Shown: positions 8,999 through 15,476 of the stretch, in pieces
How the letters are laid out: each line of letters begins with the position of its first letter
Numbering within the stretch: position 1 is the stretch's first letter
IMG/VR virus record: IMGVR_UViG_3300023235_000043
Span: 1-43,071 of that record
Strand: one strand, 5' to 3'
Source: a virus
Length of the DNA: 43,071 nt
The notes under the pieces: generated by a model
Told to the model about the DNA's origin: nothing
Databases searched by the model: none
Seen by the model: the letters and a program-made list of their open reading frames with translations, nothing else
Position numbers and translations under genes: made by a program

Positions 8999-9280
8999 AT
9001 GATTGCTTGGGGTAGATTCCTATTTGCTGTTGTGCAGTTCGCGCAATTCCTGGCGACTCTTATGCGGGACAAAGAGTTGCGTAACGAGGGTCGCCGGGAC
9101 CAAGCGCTGAAGAACGTGACAGCGGGATTAAAAGGACTCCGCGAAGATGCAAAAACGGACGCTAAAGTATTTAGTCGTGGCGATCTGTATAACCGCTTGC
9201 ACACCCGTGTCGCCCCCGCCGATACAGAATCTGAGTCCGCCGATGGAGTGGCCGAACAGCCACGTGCTGGACAAGATTGA
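8999..9280 (+). CDS. Putative inner-membrane spanin (Rz-like)
   Basis: A 93-aa protein with one N-terminal transmembrane segment (about 5-22, GRFLFAVVQFAQFLATLM) followed by a charged, helical periplasmic-type region (about 23-70) rich in K, R, D and E. This is the build of an i-spanin, which joins an outer-membrane lipoprotein to destroy the Gram-negative outer membrane at lysis. The strongest argument is that a second gene coding a proline-rich lipoprotein starts inside it in the +1 frame, the classic Rz/Rz1 arrangement. It is shorter than lambda Rz (153 aa). Confidence 0.65.
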   Translation: MIAWGRFLFAVVQFAQFLATLMRDKELRNEGRRDQALKNVTAGLKGLREDAKTDAKVFSRGDLYNRLHTRVAPADTESESADGVAEQPRAGQD

Positions 9281-9389
9281 GGCGCTAAACGACATTCAAG
9301 TAGACGAGTGGATGGGTAGAATCCTAAAACTCGGATGCAACCTGGATAGGCGACAAGGTTTGGAGGACCCATGCGAGGACAATTCTTAA
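9147..9389 (+). CDS. Putative outer-membrane lipoprotein spanin (Rz1-like)
   Basis: An 80-aa protein whose gene starts within the i-spanin gene in another frame and runs 109 bases past its end. It has a basic start (MQKR), a hydrophobic stretch and a lipobox ITAC with the lipidated cysteine at residue 18, followed by a proline-rich segment (TPVSPPPI) as in Rz1 proteins. After signal peptidase II cleavage the mature lipoprotein would be about 63 aa, anchored in the outer membrane and contacting the i-spanin. AAAGGA lies 10 bases upstream of the ATG at 9147, supporting independent initiation. Confidence 0.75.
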   Translation: MQKRTLKYLVVAICITACTPVSPPPIQNLSPPMEWPNSHVLDKIEALNDIQVDEWMGRILKLGCNLDRRQGLEDPCEDNS

Positions 9390-9874
9390 TCCATGATCCG
9401 ACTCTGTTGGATGCACCGGCTGAGGTGCTCCCCAATACGCTGACGAATCTTGGAGAAGCTGAGTACCTGAAGATGATCTTTCGGGCCGATGAGACATTGA
9501 TTGCCTCGGGCGCGAACTGGTACATGGGGCTTTGCGCTGCGACTCCAGACGACGCCCTCACGCTTTCGGCGGCTGCCGTGACAGAACCCACGATCGGAGT
9601 CAGTGGCTACGCACGCCAAGGGCTCTCGCGGGATGCGACCGGCTGGCCGACTCTGGACACTACGAACGGCGAAGTCAGTATGACGAGTAAGACTCTGACA
9701 TTCGCCGCGAACAGTGGCGGTACTTTTGATGCCGCGATTACCCGGCTCTTTCTCGCGGATACCCAGACAGGGATCAGTGGGACTCTATTGTCGATCGGTG
9801 CGGCTTTGGCGGCCCCCAAGACCATCACCGACTCTGAAACCCTTCCAGTCCAGTATCAAGCATTCCTGTATTAA
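9371..9874 (+). CDS. Putative tail or virion-associated protein
   Basis: A 167-aa protein whose start overlaps the o-spanin end by 19 bases. It is beta-rich with many S, T, A and G residues, for example WYMGLCAATPDDALTLSA, SGYARQGLSRDATGW and TRLFLADTQTGISGTLL. This pattern, with small-molecule-like loops and no catalytic motif, is typical of small accessory tail proteins of podovirus-like phages, which sit next to a large tail protein like the one that follows. Its stop TAA (9872-9874) is part of the TTAA at which the next reading frame appears to begin. Function is inferred from position. Confidence 0.6.
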   Translation: MRGQFLIHDPTLLDAPAEVLPNTLTNLGEAEYLKMIFRADETLIASGANWYMGLCAATPDDALTLSAAAVTEPTIGVSGYARQGLSRDATGWPTLDTTNGEVSMTSKTLTFAANSGGTFDAAITRLFLADTQTGISGTLLSIGAALAAPKTITDSETLPVQYQAFLY

Positions 9875-11817
9875 ACCCCCTCAACGACGAACAGCAAGAC
9901 TTTAAGGGTCTGCTCCCCGCGATTGATTCGCGGAAGGTGGCGGAGCCTCATCTTGTTGACGGGCGGAATGTGGTCTTTGATGCGGACGGGCCGAAGACAG
10001 GATTCGGAGCCGAGTTTCTTTCGGACATGATTATCTCGGATCCTGATGGATTCCAGAGTATTCAGGCAGATAATGGCGATGTGTGGTACTTCACCACCAA
10101 GGGCATCTTTCTGTTCGACTCGACAACTGGACGGATCGTTACTCTCCATCGGTTCGCGACTGCTACGACTACCGTCCATCGGTGGACCTGTGCCGTAGTG
10201 GGCTCGATTCAATACATAGGGCACCCGGATCAGGGTGTGCTTTACTACGACGCAGCGACTGAGTTGTTTGAAACTCACCCGAGTGGCCAGCTGCCCAATG
10301 GGGCGTTCGCTGTTTGCCTGAGTAATGGCCGACTCGTTGTGCTGGGCTCCACAAGTTACAGCTGGAGCGCGCAGGATGACGGGACAGATCTGACCACGAG
10401 TCTTACCACAGGCGCCGGTAATCAGGCGACTTCCTTGGTGGGCGGCACGCCGCTGATGGCGATTGAGTTCCAACAGGGATTCCTGGTCTTCACAAGCCAA
10501 GGGATAATTCGGGCCTTATTCACAGGCGACGCGCTGGTCTACGAACACCGCGCGTTGACTCACAGCTACAAACTCCTTGGCAGTTTCGCGGCGGTGAATC
10601 ATGAAGATCGTAAAGTGGTGTTCGCGACTTCTACGGGGATTTACGAGACAGAAGGTGAGCTGCCGACTCCGTATGACGCCGTGTTCAACGAGTTCCTCAT
10701 CAAAGAGATCAATAAGAAAACCTCCGAGACTGTGGCTAGTTCGGTGAGGCTTGAGTGGGATACGGACACGAAGCGGTTCTTTATCTCCCTCGGGTACACA
10801 GGACTCGCCCCGCTATATAGCATTTCGTACGTAATGTACGATTCGTTGAAGAAGCTTGGCGTGTTCTCGGAAGGCCATTACGGCATCTTCCCTATCAGAC
10901 TGGACTCAACTTCGAGCCAACAATACTTCTGGGGCTATGTGAACCAGAAGGGTCAGTTGATGCGCTGGAGCGGACTCTCCCGGAGAGAGACGAATTTCAG
11001 TAACTCGCTTGCGTCCAAGTTCAACCAGTTTCCGCCGGAGCATGTGTGGAAGGATTCTAATGGAGTCTTCCACTTCCCGCAGTCGCAGGCAATGGCGGCC
11101 CACAGTATGCGCTCTCTATACGCGCGGGGGACAGCTCTTAGTTACGTTACATTCTCGTGGGTTACCTACGAGGATACGCTGGAGAACATTCCCTCCTTTC
11201 CTGACTCGTCCATTGAGGAGCACATAGACTGGCAGTTCGCCAGCACCGATGAGGACTGGGATGCGTTGTTCGGGAGTGAGGATTGGAACGACGGGAGTGA
11301 TATCACGCTAGGCGATGCGATGGTAATGAAGGATGATCTTCGAGTCGAGAGTATCTCCTTTCCGCCTGCCATTTTCCAGGGTCTTAATGCACTCATTGAG
11401 ATTGGGTTGTTCCGATTCAAGGAGCAGCAGTACCCAGATGAGACTAGCGCGATTACGAATATGATGGTCGGGCATCAACAGAGCGATGACATCGACTCAG
11501 AGTTTATTGATTGGAATACAATCGCGGACGGGACAGAAGACGAAGACTGGAATGCTCTCTCCGGGACGGAAGACTGGGGCGAAGGTACGACAGGAATCGT
11601 GGACTTCGACCTCACGGTAATCGGAACTAACGATGGCCATACTCCCTACCTAACCGTAACTCCAGTACTGCAAGATAGTGGATTCCCTCACGGGAGGTTC
11701 TACGCTTTGAATGATAACGGCGTGAGTCACCGGATTCGTTTTGAGGCACTCACAGTAGGGCAATCATTACACTTGCAATCACTTGAGGTTTCGGGCACAT
11801 TAACAGGACGGATTTAG
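9871..11817 (+). CDS. Tail protein, start at non-canonical TTA
   Basis: A tail protein of 648 aa if it starts at TTA 9871; the first standard start, GTG 9937, gives 626 aa. The frame is open from 9838, and residues encoded before the GTG (LNPLNDEQQDFKGLLPAID) read naturally into SRKVAEPHLVDGRNVVFDADG, which looks like an intact N-terminus. No Shine-Dalgarno sequence precedes the GTG. The TTA overlaps the previous stop as TTAA. The protein is beta-rich, with repeated WNAL/W-D-G-type acidic segments near residues 445-575 (DEDWDALFGSEDW, EDEDWNALSGTEDW). It likely forms part of the short tail or nozzle; the family is not recognised with certainty. Confidence 0.6.
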   Translation, partial: LNPLNDEQQDFKGLLPAIDSRKVAEPHLVDGRNVVFDADGPKTGFGAEFLSDMIISDPDGFQSIQADNGDVWYFTTKGIFLFDSTTGRIVTLHRFATATTTVHRWTCAVVGSIQYIGHPDQGVLYYDAATELFETHPSGQLPNGAFAVCLSNGRLVVLGSTSYSWSAQDDGTDLTTSLTTGAGNQATSLVGGTPLMAIEFQQGFLVFTSQGIIRALFTGDALVYEHRALTHSYKLLGSFAAVNHEDRKVVFATSTGIYETEGELPTPYDAVFNEFLIKEINKKTSETVASSVRLEWDTDTKRFFISLGYTGLAPLYSISYVMYDSLKKLGVFSEGHYGIFPIRLDSTSSQQYFWGYVNQKGQLMRWSGLSRRETNFSNSLASKFNQFPPEHVWKDSNGVFHFPQSQAMAAHSMRSLYARGTALSYVTFSWVTYEDTLENIPSFPDSSIEEHIDWQFASTDEDWDALFGSEDWNDGSDITLGDAMVMKDDLRVESISFPPAIFQGLNALIEIGLFRFKEQQYPDETSAITNMMVGHQQSDDIDSEFIDWNTIADGTEDEDWNALSGTEDWGEGTTGIVDFDLTVIGTNDGHTPYLTVTPVLQDSGFPHGRFYALNDNGVSHRIRFEALTVGQSLHLQSLEVSGTLTGRI

Positions 11818-11829
11818 AGGAAATGACTC

Positions 11830-13350
11830 ATGACTAAAGTCGTTCAGAACGCGCGGCAGACTACTGCAGTCGCCGATGCCTACACGGGACCCGTGGGGCA
11901 GATCATTATGGACTCTGACCTGAATACGCTGCGACTCCACGATGGGTCGACGGCGGGCGGGCATTTATTCCAGAGTGCCACACTTGCCGCTGCTGCGTAT
12001 CAGGCGAAGGACTCGGATCTTACCGCGATCGCGGCTTTGACCACCACCTCAGGAGGTCGGGCCTTACTTGCGTTGGCCAGTACTACGATTCTTCAGGACC
12101 TGGCAACTGGAGTCTTTAATGAACTAGGCGCCGATGTCGATCTCCGATTCGAAGGGGATGCCGACGTGAACCTATTCTACCTCGACGCGGGCAACGATCG
12201 CATCGGGATGGGCACCGCGACTCCGGCGACGCGACTCCATCTAGTCGAGGCGAATGACGGCGGCGACACCGCGCTAACCATCGACAACAGCGCGGCGAGT
12301 GGTTCGACGGATGAAACCTCATCGTTGAGTTTTCGGCATAATGGGAGTCCGGCTGGCTCTATCAGGTCGGTTCGCAAGGGCGATTACAGTGGCACCACTG
12401 CAGATGACTCGCACATGGTGTTTTCCCCGGCGCAGGATGCGACCGACGTCGAGCGGATGCGACTCGATAGCGACGGCGCGCTGTTTATTGGGGAGACGGA
12501 TAACGCGAATATTAGTCGGGGACTCACGATCAATCAGGGCGGGTTCGACGACGATATCATTTCGCTGAAGTCGTCGGACGTTGCCCACGGCATCACTACT
12601 TACAACGAAACCGACACGTTCATGGCGATCCGTAAGGGCAACTCAACGCATGGCGGAGTCCTGCTTCACATCACTGCCGGGGCTACGGCGGAGGGATTCA
12701 CCTCGGTAGTCGCGCAAAACAACTCGCCCGCAACGACCATGACGATCAACGGCACCGGGCCTTACACCTTCAAAGCGGCGAAGGTCACCAGTGCAAACGC
12801 TCGCGCGAATTGGGATGCCAACGGTGTTCTATTTGGCTTCCATCGAGTCGATAATGCGAACAACCGGCGCGCCATGTTCCTGATTGATGAGGATGGTGAC
12901 TTCGCATACGATGGCGCGGACGGCAGCTTCTTTGACTCCTACGATGATGCAGCGTTGGTGCGGTCGCAGATGATATGGCAGTCACTCGAAGCGCCAGAGA
13001 CCGCATACAGAATCCTCCCTTCTCGATTCGACACCAACGTGTATACGCGAGATCAGTTGGGCGAGTCGCGGCTGATTGATGTGGTGCCCGACGATGAGTG
13101 GGATGCCGGGGATCGTGCGATGCTCAAGGGCGGGAAGCAGATGGCAGTCGCATTCGGTGCTATCTGGCAGAATCACGAGATGATGGACGCGCTGTTTGAT
13201 ACGCTGTCGGCGGAACTCCCTGGGTTCAACACGAAGATCCGGGCCGCGTTCACAGCTCGCGGACTCCCACAACAGATTCTGGATTGGGCGGAAGCGGTGC
13301 CCGCCAATATCGTGAGGCCGGACCTTGCACCGGCACCGTTTAACGCTTAG
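11830..13350 (+). CDS. Tail fibre or receptor-binding protein
   Basis: A 506-aa protein with a fibre-type build. The N-terminus contains GQIIMDSDLNTLRLHDGST, a common phage-fibre segment that usually attaches to the virion. The middle has fibre repeats: an RIGMGTATPATRLHLVEAN element of the type found in many fibres, followed by beta-rich S/T/N/G/D sequence. The C-terminus (about 420-506) is helical and acidic. It would recognise the host surface. The ribosome site AGAGGAAATGACTC precedes ATG 11830. I see no intramolecular chaperone protease motif at the C-terminus, and no depolymerase motif. Confidence 0.75.
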   Translation: MTKVVQNARQTTAVADAYTGPVGQIIMDSDLNTLRLHDGSTAGGHLFQSATLAAAAYQAKDSDLTAIAALTTTSGGRALLALASTTILQDLATGVFNELGADVDLRFEGDADVNLFYLDAGNDRIGMGTATPATRLHLVEANDGGDTALTIDNSAASGSTDETSSLSFRHNGSPAGSIRSVRKGDYSGTTADDSHMVFSPAQDATDVERMRLDSDGALFIGETDNANISRGLTINQGGFDDDIISLKSSDVAHGITTYNETDTFMAIRKGNSTHGGVLLHITAGATAEGFTSVVAQNNSPATTMTINGTGPYTFKAAKVTSANARANWDANGVLFGFHRVDNANNRRAMFLIDEDGDFAYDGADGSFFDSYDDAALVRSQMIWQSLEAPETAYRILPSRFDTNVYTRDQLGESRLIDVVPDDEWDAGDRAMLKGGKQMAVAFGAIWQNHEMMDALFDTLSAELPGFNTKIRAAFTARGLPQQILDWAEAVPANIVRPDLAPAPFNA

Positions 13351-13381
13351 CCACCAAACCCCCAAATAAGGAACGAGTCAC

Positions 13382-13711
13382 ATGGCACGTAAGATTCATC
13401 TACTCTACCGCGAAGCTACCGAAGAGATTACCGCGATCGACTATCGTCAACTCCTCCTGGATGGGATTGGCAGCGCGGGGCCCGCAGGACTTCAAATTGA
13501 GGGAATCCGCGAACGCGTGGGGCTGCTCGACAAGCTGACTCAGCTGAAGCAGGGCGATACACTCTTGCTCGAAGAAGCTGAATGGATGCTCGTCGTTGGA
13601 GTTATTCAGTCGCTTACATGGGCCACAGTCTCTCAAGATGTCGTGGACTTTTGTGACTCCGTGATTAAAGCGCAGAAAGAAGCCCTCGCGATCGCAGAAG
13701 TAAAAGCGTAG
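13382..13711 (+). CDS. Small helical protein after the fibre gene
   Basis: A 109-aa protein of unknown function. It opens with a short beta pair (IHLLYREATEEITAIDYRQLL), then contains mostly helices with leucine-rich faces (ERVGLLDKLTQLKQGDTLLLEEAEW) and ends in a basic-alanine helix. It has a good ribosome site (AAGGAACGAGTCAC) before ATG 13382, again with GAGTC as the spacer. Small proteins directly after fibres can be fibre-assembly chaperones, and that is one possibility here, but nothing in the sequence proves it. Confidence 0.6.
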   Translation: MARKIHLLYREATEEITAIDYRQLLLDGIGSAGPAGLQIEGIRERVGLLDKLTQLKQGDTLLLEEAEWMLVVGVIQSLTWATVSQDVVDFCDSVIKAQKEALAIAEVKA

Positions 13712-13742
13712 ACTCGTTTGGGTTACTGGCCTGGAAACTGGG

Positions 13743-13765
13743 GACCGGAGTGACCGGAGTGACCG
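13743..13765 (+). repeat. Tandem 9-mer carrying a Shine-Dalgarno sequence
   Basis: GACCGGAGT is present twice in tandem (13743-13751, 13752-13760), followed by a partial third copy GACCG. Each full copy contains GGAG; the second lies nine bases before the GTG at 13769, a suitable ribosome-binding distance. Confidence 0.6.
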
Positions 13766-13768
13766 CCT

Positions 13769-14092
13769 GTGGGTATAATGCTTGAAAAGACTGAATCGTT
13801 CTTGAATCTGCGGCCTTTGCTTCGCATGATTGTTCCTGCAATAGCGGGTGCATTCGTAGCGGGCGGACTGTGGGTGAGTCTTGATGGCGGCCTGTCTACC
13901 GTGCAGGCTCTCGCAGAGGGCAACTCGGATAGAGTTGAGGAGATTGATAAAGTCCTCACCGAGGTCGTGACTCAGCAGCGTGTCATGCAAGCGCAATTTG
14001 AGGCCAAGGCGTTAACGGATTATAATAGCCAGGTGCGAGTCGAGAAGGCACTTGACCGGATCCTTCGCCGCCTAGACCAGGATGACGATTAA
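13769..14092 (+). CDS. Single-span membrane protein with coiled coil
   Basis: A 107-aa protein starting at GTG 13769 (or ATG 13778, three codons later). Residues about 19-38 (MIVPAIAGAFVAGGLWVSL) form one transmembrane segment; the rest is a charged heptad-like helix with E, Q and R (EVVTQQRVMQAQFEAK). This could be a second spanin-like, a holin-like, or an injection-related membrane protein: position, four genes before the large ejection-type proteins, favours a virion or entry role, but its shape does not decide. GGAG nine bases upstream of the GTG supports that start. Its stop overlaps the next ATG (TAATG). Confidence 0.55.
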   Translation: MGIMLEKTESFLNLRPLLRMIVPAIAGAFVAGGLWVSLDGGLSTVQALAEGNSDRVEEIDKVLTEVVTQQRVMQAQFEAKALTDYNSQVRVEKALDRILRRLDQDDD

Positions 14093-14739
14093 TGCCCCAG
14101 GCTAGTGCAGAGGACATTGGGCTAGGTCCGGGACTCGGAGCCAGCGAAGCTGACGTTGAAGCGGCGATCAGCGAGAACGAGACGCCGAGTAATGTCAGTA
14201 CGGCGAATCCCTACGAGAATGTCCTGCTTAATGATGCTGAACTCACAGACATTCTGCATCAGGAAGCGGCTAAGGCTGTTGAGGAATATAACGACTCCTT
14301 CTGGGGCAAAGTTGGCGGGTTTTTCGGCATCACCAAGTCGATGGATACCGTGATCCCAGGACAGACTAACATGAATCTTGAAGTCAGCCTCCCTGGGATT
14401 CTTGCTGGACTTGTTGCAGGTCCCGCGGCTGGACTCATCGTAGGTAAAGCAGCTAATGCGTTTGACCTGGGTAGCAAGTCCGTTGAGTTGGATGGAATTC
14501 TGGGTGGGGTCAAGGGTACCAATGAAGAGGGCGGACTCAACCTTGACGACTTATCGCTTCCGGGGGACTCTGATGCGGTTGCGCCGGAGAGTTCCGTTGA
14601 CTCCGCGATCGCCGATAATGCGGCTGAGCAAGAACTTGATCCGTATGAGAAAATCCAGGAAGAATTCGACTCCAAGCGCGACGGGGTCTTCTTTGAGTTC
14701 CCCACGATTGAATCCGTTCTCGCAAGATTGAAGGGTTAG
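14092..14739 (+). CDS. Virion-region protein with glycine/alanine hydrophobic core
   Basis: A 215-aa protein. Residues about 95-130 (LPGILAGLVAGPAAGLIVGK) form a long hydrophobic, glycine/alanine-rich stretch that may insert into a membrane. The flanks are acidic with many S, D and E residues. A membrane-inserting, glycine-rich core in a gene just upstream of two giant ejection-type proteins suggests a part of the DNA-ejection machinery, but no family is recognised. The ATG at 14092 overlaps the previous stop (TAATG). Confidence 0.6.
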   Translation: MPQASAEDIGLGPGLGASEADVEAAISENETPSNVSTANPYENVLLNDAELTDILHQEAAKAVEEYNDSFWGKVGGFFGITKSMDTVIPGQTNMNLEVSLPGILAGLVAGPAAGLIVGKAANAFDLGSKSVELDGILGGVKGTNEEGGLNLDDLSLPGDSDAVAPESSVDSAIADNAAEQELDPYEKIQEEFDSKRDGVFFEFPTIESVLARLKG

Positions 14740-14741
14740 AC

Positions 14742-15476
14742 ATGGCTTCGTTCAAGGACCTTTTCGGCTCGATCTTTGGGAGTGAGAAAACCCAGGATGA
14801 GAGTTCGAGTTCTGTCGGTAAGCGAGTCTCTGCGGATACGTCTGAGGAGGTTACAGGTTCCAAGACTGTCGGCACGACGGCGGGACAGGCCACGGGCGCG
14901 CAAGAGACTGCGAGTCGCACTGATCTATCACAGCTTGGGCCGGAAGTAATCAAGTCGCTCAATGCCGCAATCACCGGCAGCGCTGACTCAACCACCAAGG
15001 CTTTGGCGGGCATCAATCCGGAAGAACTGGCAGACGCGCAAACGACCTCCGCAGTCCGCGAGTTCAACAAGGTGGTCCTCCCAGGGATTCAATCTACCGC
15101 AAACCGAGTCGGCGGCTCCAGTAAGACTAACTCCCTTGTAGGGGAACTGGAACGCTACGCAGGTGAGGACTTGGCTAAGACGATCGCAGGCACCGTGGCG
15201 CAATCGAAGTTGCAGGCCGCGGGAGTTCTCAGCGACTCTCTTGCTCGACTCACGACAGCGGTTAAAGGTGGCGAAGGCAGCCAGGTTGTCAAGGCCTCGC
15301 AGTCGGAAACAAGCGAAACAGAACAAGTCACGGAGACAGTACAGCAAGAGGAAATCCTCAAGCTGGTTCGTAGCTTGGTGGAGACAGAAGAGTCCGGGAC
15401 AGGTAGCGCCAACATCGGCGACACTGGCTCGATTTTTGACTTGATTGGCGCTCTTACTGGAGGGCAGCGACTATGA
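14742..15476 (+). CDS. Putative internal virion protein, small
   Basis: A 244-aa protein rich in serine, threonine, alanine, glutamate and glutamine. The first 60 residues look disordered; residues about 60-185 are helical with small residues (for example KSLNAAITGSADSTTKAL and AGTVAQSKLQAAGVLSDSL). The C-terminal segment has a run of E/Q/T (SETSETEQVTETVQQEE). It lies directly before the 900-aa protein and overlaps it (ATGA). Low-complexity helical proteins in this place commonly belong to the internal core that is ejected with the DNA; that is an inference from order. Confidence 0.5.
   Translation: MASFKDLFGSIFGSEKTQDESSSSVGKRVSADTSEEVTGSKTVGTTAGQATGAQETASRTDLSQLGPEVIKSLNAAITGSADSTTKALAGINPEELADAQTTSAVREFNKVVLPGIQSTANRVGGSSKTNSLVGELERYAGEDLAKTIAGTVAQSKLQAAGVLSDSLARLTTAVKGGEGSQVVKASQSETSETEQVTETVQQEEILKLVRSLVETEESGTGSANIGDTGSIFDLIGALTGGQRL

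Noticed and set aside
9862-9912. ATT (9862) or CTG (9910) as the tail-gene start
   Set aside because: Neither has a suitable ribosome site; TTA in the TTAA overlap matches the coupling geometry seen elsewhere better, though these are not excluded.
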